From RGIG7300 sp045657645 (GTDB lineage Bacteria; Bacillota; Clostridia; Oscillospirales; CAG-272), in NCBI GenBank assembly GCA_045657645.1, contig JAZOTL010000120.1:1-6443 (forward strand): 6,443 nucleotides of DNA, given 5' to 3'. The position numbers and the translations under genes are program-made. The notes under the pieces are model-generated. The model worked only from the letters and a program-made list of their open reading frames with translations. It was not told the DNA's origin and ran no database searches. Positions 1-5,823 of this stretch are shown here, piece after piece. Positions within the stretch are counted from its first letter, which is position 1. Each line of letters begins with the position of its first letter.

Positions 1-129
1 GGTATGCACTGCCTTGGTTGCCCCGCTTCCAGAGGCGAGAGCATCGAGATGGCTTGCGCTGTTCACGGACAGGACGCTGACGCCCTTGTTGCAAAGATAA
101 ACGAATTTCTTGATTCAAAGAAGGCGTAA
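1..129 (+). CDS. DUF1858 (hybrid-cluster-protein-associated redox disulfide) domain protein, C-terminal part
   Basis: The first 42 codons of the window, in frame 1, are the end of a gene closed by TAA at 127-129. The peptide begins GMHCLGCPASRGESIE and continues through AVHGQDADALVAKINEFL. A CxxC pair (Cys4 and Cys7 of the visible part) followed by a Gly-Glu-(S/T)-(I/L)-Glu stretch and a short helical tail with VHG.D...L is the signature I recognise for the small DUF1858 redox-disulfide proteins. These are typically 65-80 residues, so roughly the second half is visible. The biochemical role of the family is not well defined; the paired cysteines suggest thiol redox chemistry or metal binding. 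The 5' end and any fusion partner lie outside the window. A hairpin with a T tract follows 16 bases after the stop. The family call is from motif recognition only. Confidence 0.8.
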   Translation, partial: GMHCLGCPASRGESIEMACAVHGQDADALVAKINEFLDSKKA

Positions 130-145
130 AACTCAATTTTAAAGC

Positions 146-168
146 GGCGGACATTTGTCCGCCCTTTT
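146..168 (+). terminator. Intrinsic terminator after the DUF1858 gene, possibly a leader hairpin for trmK
   Basis: GGCGGAC (146-152) pairs perfectly with GTCCGCC (157-163) around an ATTT loop and is followed by CTTTT (164-168), the shape of a Rho-independent terminator for the upstream gene. It ends only 10 bases before the trmK ATG at 179. A trmK message must therefore read through it or start almost at the ATG. No promoter is visible between the hairpin and trmK. Confidence 0.75.
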
Positions 169-178
169 ATTTGGAAAA

Positions 179-850
179 ATGAACTTAAAGATAAACAAAA
201 GATTACTTTGCGCCGCTTCATTTGTAAGTGGCAATTCTATTGCGGATATAGGGACCGACCACGCCTACCTGCCCCTGCACCTTGTACTTACAAATAAGGT
301 AGAGCGCGCCCTTGCCTGCGATATAAACGAAGGCCCCTGCCAAAGGGCCAAAGAGAACGTTGAACTATACAACTGTTCCCACAAAATAGACATACTGTGT
401 ACCGACGGGCTACAAGGTGTTGAAGGCTTTGCCCCCGATAATATTACAATTTGCGGTATGGGCGGCGAGCTTATATGCAGAATAATAGAAAATTCAAGCT
501 ATGTAAAGGAAGCAGCACCCCACCTTATACTCCAGGCTATGACAAAGGTGCCGGAGCTTCGCGCCTATCTTTTAACTAACGGCTACAAAATAACCAATGA
601 AGCCCTTGTGCACGACGACCGCCTGTATGAGGTAATATGCGCCACCTACGACGGCAAAAAAAGAGAGTGGACCCCCATACAACTGCTGTGCGGAAAAAGA
701 AACCTTGAAAACAAAGATCCCCTTTTAAAACAGCATATAGAAAAGCATATAAGCCAGCAAAAAACCATAATAAACGGAAAGAAAAAGGCAGGGCTTTGCG
801 CCGAAGAGGAAGAAGCCCTTATGAAAAGCCTTGAGGGATTATTGAAATGA
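179..850 (+). CDS. trmK: tRNA (adenine(22)-N1)-methyltransferase TrmK
   Basis: The 223-residue protein is a class I SAM-dependent methyltransferase of the TrmK (YqfN) family, which forms m1A at position 22 of certain tRNAs in the cytoplasm, mostly in Gram-positive bacteria. Visible motifs are the SAM-binding loop ADIGTDHAYLP (residues 22-32), the acidic residue after strand 2 in ACDIN (Asp48), CTDGL (74-78), and the family-specific GMGG (93-96) followed by a helix and LILQ. The C-terminal third is Lys/Glu-rich and probably a coiled coil, as in family members. I chose ATG 179; a TTG at 155 lies inside the upstream hairpin and adds residues unlike the family. The Shine-Dalgarno is poor (GGA at 173-175, very close to the start), so expression may be low or depend on read-through. 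The TGA stop overlaps the next gene's ATG, pointing to translational coupling. TrmK next to Nif3 is also the arrangement in Bacillus (yqfN-yqfO). Confidence 0.92.
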   Translation: MNLKINKRLLCAASFVSGNSIADIGTDHAYLPLHLVLTNKVERALACDINEGPCQRAKENVELYNCSHKIDILCTDGLQGVEGFAPDNITICGMGGELICRIIENSSYVKEAAPHLILQAMTKVPELRAYLLTNGYKITNEALVHDDRLYEVICATYDGKKREWTPIQLLCGKRNLENKDPLLKQHIEKHISQQKTIINGKKKAGLCAEEEEALMKSLEGLLK

Positions 851-1584
851 AAGTAAAGGACATATACGCCTTTTTGGATGCGCAGTTCCCCCTGCAGTTA
901 CGTGAGGAATGGGATAACGACGGCATTATGTGCCTACCGGAAAACAAAGAGGTTAAAAGGATACTGCTCTGCCTTGACGTAACACCAAAAGTTGCGGCCT
1001 ATGCAAAGGATAACGGCTTTGACCTTATTATTTCCCACCATCCTATGATATTTTCTCCCTTGAAGGGTATTACCGATACAAAGCATATAGACCTTATACG
1101 TTCGGGTATTTCGGTATTTTCCTTCCATACCCGTATGGATACGGCAGAAGGCGGTGTGAACGATACGCTTGCTTCCCTTTTGGAGCTTAAAGAGGTTGAG
1201 AGCTTTTGTGAAATGGCAAGAGTGGGCGTCCTTGATAAGGAGATGCCCTTTGAGGACTTTTTGGCATACGTTAAGGAAAAGCTGTGCGCTGATACCCTCA
1301 ATTACGTACAGGGAAATAAAAGCGTTAAAAAGGTTGCCCTTTTGGGCGGCGGCGGTAAGGACTTTTGGCAGGATGCCATGAATACCGGTGCTGACGTTTA
1401 TATAACGGGAGAAATGAGCTATAACACTATGCTTGATGCGGCGGAGTGCGGCTTTGCGGTAATAGAGGCAGGCCATTTCCATACCGAGTTCCCCGTGCTT
1501 GAAGCCTTAAAAAAGCTTATTTTGGAAAAGGCGCAGGACGTTTGTGTCCAAATACTGCGGGATTGTCCTATAAGGACTTTTTAG
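847..1584 (+). CDS. Nif3-like dinuclear metal centre protein (DUF34/YbgI family)
   Basis: This is a 245-residue member of the NIF3/YbgI/YqfO family, whose members form toroidal hexamers with a two-metal site in each subunit. Their function is still debated; GTP cyclohydrolase-like and metal-handling roles have been proposed. The expected metal ligands are all present: the HH pair in SHHP (His64, His65), Asp98 in HTRMDTAEGGVND, and His210 with Glu214 in GHFHTE. ITGEMSYN before the last motif is also typical. The length matches the short E. coli YbgI form (about 247 residues) rather than the roughly 370-residue Bacillus YqfO form, so the PII-like insertion domain is absent. The ATG overlaps the trmK stop by four bases. 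A GAGG inside trmK (833-836) is the likely ribosome binding site, at a long spacing of about 10 bases. It is almost certainly co-transcribed with trmK. Confidence 0.93.
   Translation: MKVKDIYAFLDAQFPLQLREEWDNDGIMCLPENKEVKRILLCLDVTPKVAAYAKDNGFDLIISHHPMIFSPLKGITDTKHIDLIRSGISVFSFHTRMDTAEGGVNDTLASLLELKEVESFCEMARVGVLDKEMPFEDFLAYVKEKLCADTLNYVQGNKSVKKVALLGGGGKDFWQDAMNTGADVYITGEMSYNTMLDAAECGFAVIEAGHFHTEFPVLEALKKLILEKAQDVCVQILRDCPIRTF
1565..1582 (+). terminator. Small terminator-like hairpin over the Nif3 stop codon
   Basis: GTCCT (1565-1569) and AGGAC (1573-1577) can pair around a three-base loop, directly followed by five T (1578-1582). It sits inside the last codons of the Nif3 gene, just upstream of the prfB promoter. 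The stem is only five pairs, so termination would be partial at best. The position, between a gene end and a new promoter, fits. Confidence 0.4.
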
Positions 1585-1591
1585 AAAACTG

Positions 1592-1620
1592 TTTACAACA
1601 GGCAATTTTATGAGTATAAT
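1592..1620 (+). promoter_or_regulatory. Sigma-A-type promoter for prfB
   Basis: TTTACA (1592-1597) and TATAAT (1615-1620) are separated by exactly 17 bases: one mismatch in the -35 and a perfect -10. Transcription should start near 1627, giving a leader of about 40 bases before the prfB GTG at 1667. The promoter lies in the 82-base gap between the Nif3 gene and prfB, so prfB is probably its own transcription unit. Confidence 0.8.
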
Positions 1621-1656
1621 AATTGTAGTTTGTTGAAACGTATATAGTCAACTTTT

Positions 1657-1661
1657 GGAGG
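1657..1661 (+). promoter_or_regulatory. Shine-Dalgarno that fixes the prfB start at GTG 1667
   Basis: GGAGG is followed by five bases and then GTG (1667-1669). The alternative TTG at 1655-1657 overlaps the Shine-Dalgarno itself, so it cannot be the start. Confidence 0.85.
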
Positions 1662-1666
1662 AAATC

Positions 1667-2776
1667 GTGATAATTCAACTTGAAGAAGCAAAAAGAGCAC
1701 TTGGCAACCTTGAACCTGAAATTGCAGAGCTTGGTTCAGCCTTGAGAATAGATGATATAAAAAAGGAGCTTGCAGAGCTTGAGGAAAAGACAGCAGATCC
1801 CAACTTCTGGTCCGACCAGGAGAATTCCGGAAAGATACTGCAGAAAATAAAGGGCTTAAAAAATAAGATACAGAAATATGAGAACCTTACCTCAAAGCAC
1901 GAGGATACCCTTGTACTTTGCGAAATGGGAATAGAGGAAAATGACGAGTCCACCGTTGCCGACGTTGAAGCGGAGCTTAAGGAACTTCAAAAAATGCTGG
2001 AAGAACAGAAGATAGAAGTTCTTCTTTCCGGCGAGTATGACCGCAACAACGCCATAGTTTCCTTCCACCCCGGTGCAGGCGGAACAGAAGCGCAGGATTG
2101 GGCACAGATGCTCTACCGTATGTATACCCGTTGGGGTGAAAAGCACGGCTTTACCGTTAAACTCATAGATTGGCTTGACGGTGATGAAGCAGGCCTTAAG
2201 AGCGCTACCATTACCGTTGAGGGTGAAAATGCCTACGGTTACCTAAAAAGCGAATCCGGCGTACACAGACTTGTGCGTGTTTCCCCCTTTGATTCCTCCG
2301 GCAGACGCCACACCTCCTTTGCCTCTGTTGAGGTAATGCCCGAGTTTGAGGATGACGGCGGTATAGAGCTTCGCGATGAGGATCTGGAAATAACAGCCCA
2401 CCGTTCCAGCGGCGCCGGCGGTCAGCACGTTAACAAGACCGACTCTGCAATAAGAATAGTCCACCTGCCCACAGGTATCGTGGTAGGCTGTCAGACAGAG
2501 CGAAGCCAGCTCCAGAACAAGGAAACCGCCCTTAAAATGCTTAAATCCAAGCTCCTTGAAATAAAGGAAAGAGAAAAGCTTGAACGCATTGAGGATATAC
2601 AGGGTGTTAAAACCAATATAGAATGGGGCGCACAGATACGAAGCTACGTATTTATGCCCTACACCCTTGCAAAGGACACCCGTACAGGCTATGAGGACGG
2701 TAACATCCAAGCGGTTATGGACGGAGATATCGACGGCTTTATCAATGCATATCTTAAGATGAATGCTAATAGCTGA
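1667..2776 (+). CDS. prfB: Peptide chain release factor 2 (RF2)
   Basis: RF2 recognises UGA and UAA in the ribosomal A site and triggers hydrolysis of peptidyl-tRNA. From the GTG start the protein is 369 residues, close to the 365 of E. coli RF2. An N-terminal helical, Lys/Glu-rich domain with the RF2-typical ADPNFW (about residues 43-48) is followed by HPGAGGTEAQDWAQML (about 134-149). The SPF anticodon-like tripeptide that discriminates UGA is at 206-208, and the catalytic GGQ within SGAGGQHVN is at 251-253. The C-terminus has the usual WGAQIRSYV and NIQAVMDGDID blocks. SPF rather than PxT separates it from RF1. Many prfB genes contain an in-frame UGA near codon 26 bypassed by +1 frameshifting; here the equivalent stretch (1736-1760) reads straight through, so that autoregulation is absent. 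It has its own promoter and two hairpins downstream. Confidence 0.98.
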   Translation: MIIQLEEAKRALGNLEPEIAELGSALRIDDIKKELAELEEKTADPNFWSDQENSGKILQKIKGLKNKIQKYENLTSKHEDTLVLCEMGIEENDESTVADVEAELKELQKMLEEQKIEVLLSGEYDRNNAIVSFHPGAGGTEAQDWAQMLYRMYTRWGEKHGFTVKLIDWLDGDEAGLKSATITVEGENAYGYLKSESGVHRLVRVSPFDSSGRRHTSFASVEVMPEFEDDGGIELRDEDLEITAHRSSGAGGQHVNKTDSAIRIVHLPTGIVVGCQTERSQLQNKETALKMLKSKLLEIKEREKLERIEDIQGVKTNIEWGAQIRSYVFMPYTLAKDTRTGYEDGNIQAVMDGDIDGFINAYLKMNANS

Positions 2777-2784
2777 ATTTAAAA

Positions 2785-2808
2785 AAGGAGAGCGAAATCG
2801 CTCTCCTT
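2785..2808 (+). terminator. Hairpin just after prfB
   Basis: AAGGAGAGCG (2785-2794) and CGCTCTCCTT (2799-2808) form a perfect ten-pair stem around AAAT, starting nine bases after the prfB stop. The stem is strong, but what follows is TTCCGCTTTT rather than a clean T run. It may act as a 3'-stabilising structure or a moderate terminator, with the palindrome at 2920 as the efficient one. Its core is nearly identical to that second palindrome. Confidence 0.6.
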
Positions 2809-2826
2809 CCGCTTTTGAAAAAGCGG
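2809..2826. repeat. Second inverted repeat, abutting the first hairpin
   Basis: CCGCTTT (2809-2815) and AAAGCGG (2820-2826) pair around TGAA. The stem begins on the base after the preceding hairpin ends, so the transcript could carry two stacked hairpins. Confidence 0.55.
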
Positions 2827-2856
2827 AACCAAAACTTTTGTCCTGGCGTGAAGCTC

Positions 2857-2873
2857 GATTTAAACTTTAAATC
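2857..2873. repeat. AT-rich perfect dyad in the convergent intergenic region
   Basis: GATTTAAA (2857-2864) and TTTAAATC (2866-2873) are exact inverted copies around one C. As RNA, the innermost pairs would have to open to form a loop. No function can be assigned. It lies between the two GAGAGCG hairpins. Confidence 0.45.
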
Positions 2874-2919
2874 TGTAGCACGAAAGAGAAAGATTTCACA
2901 AGCCCAACACACAGCGCAC

Positions 2920-2955
2920 AAAAAGAGAGCGAATTCGCTCTCTTTTTCTCTTTTT
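2920..2955. terminator. Bidirectional intrinsic terminator (perfect 28-base palindrome)
   Basis: AAAAAGAGAGCG (2920-2931) and CGCTCTCTTTTT (2936-2947) are perfect inverted copies around AATT. On the + strand the stem runs into T5, C, TC and five more T (2943-2955), giving a strong terminator for prfB read-through. On the - strand the palindrome reads the same and ends in T5, serving the copper operon whose last stop is at 3036. It sits between converging genes, where such elements are expected. Confidence 0.85.
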
Positions 2956-2959
2956 ATAA

Positions 2960-2983
2960 AGACACAGAACCATCCCCTGTCTT
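2960..2983. repeat. REP-like palindromic element
   Basis: On the - strand this reads AAGACAGGGGATGG followed by TTCTGTGTCT: an imperfect palindrome with AGACA arms and a GGGGA(C/T)GGTTCTGTGTC core. I recognise this kind of core as a frequently repeated intergenic motif in Firmicutes, often linked to REP-associated tyrosine transposases (IS200-like). No transposase is present here. The assignment is from memory of the motif; copy number cannot be seen from one window. Confidence 0.5.
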
Positions 2984-3035
2984 AGAGACGCTCTTCACAA
3001 CAAAGTGCGCCTCTATCGGGTGCCTTATGTGTTTA

Positions 3036-3233
3036 TTATAAAACCTTATATCCTTGAGCTGTAACTGCGTTTTTAAGAGTGTCCTCGGATATATTCTGTC
3101 CTGTTACCACGGCTGTTCCCTTTTCGTGGCTGACATCAGCCTTTTCCACGCCGGGGATAGCTTCAAGGGTCTGCTTAACTCTTGCCTCGCAATGGGGGCA
3201 CATCATTCCTTGGATGTTAAGTGTAATTTCCAT
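3036..3233 (-). CDS. copZ: CopZ-like copper chaperone, in-frame internal start within the copA frame
   Basis: Starting at the ATG at 3233-3231, the last 65 codons of the copA frame encode a complete HMA-fold copper chaperone: MEITLNIQGMMCPHCEAR at the start, Cu+-binding CPHC at residues 12-15, and a typical end in AVTAQGYKVL. Free CopZ proteins are 65-70 residues and deliver Cu+ to CopA, and in Firmicutes the usual order is csoR-copA-copZ. AAGGAG (3248-3243) stands nine bases before this ATG, with a second GGA closer, so ribosomes should be able to initiate here independently of the fused frame. Whether it is made as a free protein, as the C-terminal domain of CopA, or both is inferred, not shown. 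Confidence 0.7.
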   Translation of the reverse strand: MEITLNIQGMMCPHCEARVKQTLEAIPGVEKADVSHEKGTAVVTGQNISEDTLKNAVTAQGYKVL

Positions 3234-5483
3234 TTTCCTTTGCTCCTTTATCTTTGTTTTTTTATTATTTCCGAAAAAATTCAGTCGCAGGGCGTTAGTT
3301 ACAACGCAAAAGCTTGAAAGGCTCATTGCTGCCGCCCCGAACATAGGCTCAAGCTCCCAACCGAAAAGGGGGATAAAAAGGCCTGCGGCAAGGGGGATTC
3401 CTATGGCGTTGTAAAAGAAAGCCCAAAACAGATTTTGATGAATATTACGCAGTACGGCGCGGCCAAGCTTTAGGCCTGTAACAACATCCATAAGGCTGCC
3501 CTTCATAACAACCACGTCTGCGGCATCTGCCGCAATATCGGTACCCGTTCCTATAGCAACGCCAAGGTGAGCACGGGTAAGTGCAGGGGCATCGTTAATA
3601 CCGTCACCTACCATTGCGGTTTTTCTTCCATTACAAAGCTCTGCAACCGCCCTTTCCTTTTCATTTGGCAGTACCCCTGCAACAACCTCATCAATACCCG
3701 CCTGTGCTGCAACGGCATTGGCGGTTTTTTCATTATCTCCCGTAAGCATTACGGTGCGTATACCCATTTCGGATAAGGCTTTTACAGCATCGGCACTATC
3801 ATCTTTAAGAGCATCTGCTACGCTTATAAATCCTATAAATTCACCTTCAAAGGCAAAAAACAGGGGAGTTCTTCCCTTATCTGCTTCCCCTTCGGCAGCT
3901 GCCAGGGCGTCTGCAGGGATATCTGCATACTGTTTAATAAAATCCCACTTTCCGCCGTATATACGCCTACCTTCAATAGTTGCAGTAAGGCCATTACCCG
4001 CCATTACCTCAAAATTCTCGGTTTCGTAAAGTGAAGTCCCCTTCTCCACCGCCATTTTAAGTATTGCCTTTGCCAAGGGGTGCTCGCTTTTTGCTTCAAG
4101 AGAAGCGGCGTATGAAACAAGCTCCTCTTCACTCCCCTTTGCGCTGTAAAGGTAAGATACCTCGGGCTGACCCTTTGTAAGGGTTCCCGTTTTATCAAGA
4201 ACCACGGTTTTCACCCTGCCTGCAACCTCAAGAGCCTGTGCTGTTTTAAAAAGCACTCCGTTTTTAGCCGCCACGCCGTTACCCACCATAATTGCAACGG
4301 GTGTAGCAAGTCCAAGGGCGCAGGGACAGCTTATAACAAGAACAGAAATTCCCCTCGCAATAGCAAAGCCTACGTCGCGTCCCGCAATTAACCATACTAC
4401 CGTCGCCACAATTGCTATAGCCATAACCGAGGGAACAAACACCGCAGATACCTTATCTGCTGCTTTAGCTATAGGGGCCTTTGAACTTGATGCATCACTT
4501 ACCGTTTTAATTATCCTGGAAAGTGTAGTGTCCTCACCAACCTGTGTAGCTCTGCATTTAATAAAGCCGGAAAGATTTATCGTTCCTGCGCTTACCCTAT
4601 CCCCTTCTCCTTTATCTACAGGCATACTTTCACCTGTAAGGGCGGATTCATTTACAGCAGTTATTCCCTCTTCCACCACACCGTCGGTAGCAATACTTTC
4701 TCCCGGTCTTACCACAAATATATCTCCAACGGCAAGCTCCTTTATATCAACGGTTATTTCTTTACCGTTTCTTATTACGTTTGCCCTTTTGGGGGCAAGG
4801 CTTGCAAGACCCTTTAGTGCGCTTGTGGTTTTCCCTTTTGAGATGGATTCAAGCATTTTACCAACCGTTACAAGGGTAACTATCATTGCCGCAGATTCAA
4901 AATACAAGCCGTGCAGCATATGATGTGCGGTGCTTCCTGCGCTCATTTTAAACAGCACTCCCGTACTGTAAACAAAAGCTGCTGTCGAGCCCATTGCCAC
5001 AAGGGTATCCATATTAGGCGAACGGCGCAAAAGCGCCAAAGCTCCGTTTATAAAGAACCTTTGATTTATTACCATAACTATAGCGGCAACTAAAAGCTGC
5101 AGCAAACCAACAGCTATAGCATTGCCCTCCAAAAACGAGGGTAAAGGCCAGTTCCACATAGAATGACCCATTGATATATACATAAGGAGTATAAGAAAGC
5201 CCACCGAAGCTATAAGCCTGTTTCTTAAAAGCTTTGTTTCCTTTGCAAAATTATCGCTTACGGCTTCATCGCTATCGTCTTTTTGCCCCTCTTTTGCGGC
5301 GCTGTATCCAGCCTTTACCACAGCGTTTATCACCGCTTGGCTCTCAACATTTCCTTCTACCGTCAAATCTCCCGTAAGGAGATTTACAGCGCAACTCTCT
5401 ACACCTTCAAGGGCACAAACAGCCTTTTCAACCCTTGCACTGCAGGCGGCACAGCTCATACCTCCAACCTTATATTTTTCCAT
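3036..5483 (-). CDS. copA: Cu+-exporting P1B-type ATPase CopA fused to a C-terminal CopZ-like domain
   Basis: This 815-residue membrane ATPase exports Cu+ from the cytoplasm. In order: an N-terminal heavy-metal-binding domain with GMSCAAC (8-14); four membrane helices (about 88-106, 121-141, 158-178, 192-211); the actuator domain with TGES (283-286); helices 5 and 6 with the transport motif CPC (386-388); the phosphorylated DKTGT (Asp430); SEHP (466-469); TGD (581-583); GDGIND (626-631); then helices 7 and 8 with YN (691-692) and MSLSS (720-724). CPC with YN and MSxSS indicates Cu+ specificity. A normal CopA would stop near residue 740. Here a Lys-rich linker (about 739-750) leads into a full HMA domain (751-815) with MMCPHC, so the chaperone is in the same frame. 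The ATG at 5483 has AGGTGA overlapping the csoR stop, so the two genes are coupled. A run of seven A lies in the linker at 3257-3263. The fusion could also be a one-base assembly error. Confidence 0.95.
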   Translation of the reverse strand: MEKYKVGGMSCAACSARVEKAVCALEGVESCAVNLLTGDLTVEGNVESQAVINAVVKAGYSAAKEGQKDDSDEAVSDNFAKETKLLRNRLIASVGFLILLMYISMGHSMWNWPLPSFLEGNAIAVGLLQLLVAAIVMVINQRFFINGALALLRRSPNMDTLVAMGSTAAFVYSTGVLFKMSAGSTAHHMLHGLYFESAAMIVTLVTVGKMLESISKGKTTSALKGLASLAPKRANVIRNGKEITVDIKELAVGDIFVVRPGESIATDGVVEEGITAVNESALTGESMPVDKGEGDRVSAGTINLSGFIKCRATQVGEDTTLSRIIKTVSDASSSKAPIAKAADKVSAVFVPSVMAIAIVATVVWLIAGRDVGFAIARGISVLVISCPCALGLATPVAIMVGNGVAAKNGVLFKTAQALEVAGRVKTVVLDKTGTLTKGQPEVSYLYSAKGSEEELVSYAASLEAKSEHPLAKAILKMAVEKGTSLYETENFEVMAGNGLTATIEGRRIYGGKWDFIKQYADIPADALAAAEGEADKGRTPLFFAFEGEFIGFISVADALKDDSADAVKALSEMGIRTVMLTGDNEKTANAVAAQAGIDEVVAGVLPNEKERAVAELCNGRKTAMVGDGINDAPALTRAHLGVAIGTGTDIAADAADVVVMKGSLMDVVTGLKLGRAVLRNIHQNLFWAFFYNAIGIPLAAGLFIPLFGWELEPMFGAAAMSLSSFCVVTNALRLNFFGNNKKTKIKEQRKMEITLNIQGMMCPHCEARVKQTLEAIPGVEKADVSHEKGTAVVTGQNISEDTLKNAVTAQGYKVL
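3243..3249 (-). promoter_or_regulatory. Internal Shine-Dalgarno for copZ within the copA frame
   Basis: On the - strand AAAGGAG (3249-3243) precedes the internal ATG by nine bases. In the frame used when the A7 tract has one base fewer, a TAA (3250-3248) overlaps this site, which is the usual stop-then-SD layout of two adjacent genes. Confidence 0.7.
3257..3263 (-). other. A7 homopolymer at the copA/copZ junction
   Basis: The - strand reads AAT AAT followed by seven A, then CAAAG. With seven A, CopA continues into CopZ. With six, the frame becomes AAA AAA CAA AGA TAA and CopA ends at 744 residues. With eight, it ends at TAA 3219-3217 after about 755 residues. The tract is thus a frame switch if polymerase or ribosome slippage, or replication errors, occur here. 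Confidence 0.6.
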
Positions 5484-5491
5484 AAACTCAC

Positions 5492-5791
5492 CTATTTCAT
5501 CATTTTTTGAAGAGTCTCTACAAGCTCCTCTATCTTGTCATCCTCGCCTCGGCGTACACCCTCTGCCACACAGCTTCGTATATGCTGGGAAAGAAGCTCG
5601 CTTTTAAAGGACACAAGGGCTGCGTTTACAGCCGATGTCTGTATAAGAATATCGGTACAGTAAGCATTGTTTTCAACCATTTTCTTAATTCCCCGCACCT
5701 GACCCTCGATACGGTTAAGACGTTTTATCAGTTTTTCGTAATCCTCGGGGCTTCTCATTTTAGTTTTATTACATTCGCATTTTTTATCCAT
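5492..5791 (-). CDS. csoR: Copper-sensing transcriptional repressor CsoR
   Basis: CsoR is an all-helical DNA-binding repressor that leaves its operator when Cu+ binds, turning on copper efflux. The 99-residue protein has the family core KRLNRIEGQVRGIKKMVE (about 23-40) and the Cu+-binding triad Cys45, His70 and Cys74. The triad spacing of 25 and 4 residues matches the C36-H61-C65 triad of the Mycobacterium tuberculosis protein, with a Tyr just before the first Cys. This separates it from nickel- and formaldehyde-sensing relatives (RcnR, FrmR). An extra N-terminal CxC (Cys5, Cys7) is present. I chose ATG 5791 with GGAGG (5800-5796) upstream; a longer reading frame from 5833 would run through the operator and the -10. 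The stop lies eight bases before copA, and its TAG is part of the copA ribosome binding site, so csoR and copA form one operon and CsoR controls its own synthesis. Confidence 0.95.
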   Translation of the reverse strand: MDKKCECNKTKMRSPEDYEKLIKRLNRIEGQVRGIKKMVENNAYCTDILIQTSAVNAALVSFKSELLSQHIRSCVAEGVRRGEDDKIEELVETLQKMMK

Positions 5792-5800
5792 AGCTCCTCC

Positions 5801-5821
5801 ATATACCCCGTGGGGGTATAT
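5801..5821 (-). promoter_or_regulatory. CsoR operator
   Basis: ATATACCCC (5801-5809) and GGGGTATAT (5813-5821) are perfect inverted copies around a GTG spacer. The TA-CCCC/GGGG-TA dyad is the classical CsoR operator form. It lies immediately downstream of the csoR -10 box and covers the likely transcription start, so bound CsoR would block transcription of csoR-copA-copZ. Confidence 0.9.
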
Positions 5822-5823
5822 TA

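Noticed and set aside
155..178. Upstream TTG start for trmK adding eight residues
   Set aside because: It lies inside the terminator hairpin, has no Shine-Dalgarno, and the added residues do not resemble TrmK. ATG 179 fits better.
934..1482. Antisense reading frames opposite the Nif3 gene
   Set aside because: They overlap a gene with all its metal ligands intact and lack recognisable domains or convincing ribosome binding sites.
1591..1639. Near-inverted repeat GTTTACAACA / TGTTGAAAC flanking the prfB -10
   Set aside because: The arms match only with a one-base bulge, and the left arm is simply the -35 region. Too weak to call an operator.
1655..1666. TTG start for prfB
   Set aside because: It overlaps the GGAGG that serves GTG 1667, so that site could not direct initiation there.
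2243..2710. Long antisense reading frame opposite prfB
   Set aside because: It lies wholly within a well-supported gene and matches no recognisable protein.
3054..5093. Several + strand reading frames of 60-130 codons opposite copA
   Set aside because: All lie across conserved CopA motifs and show no protein-family signature of their own.
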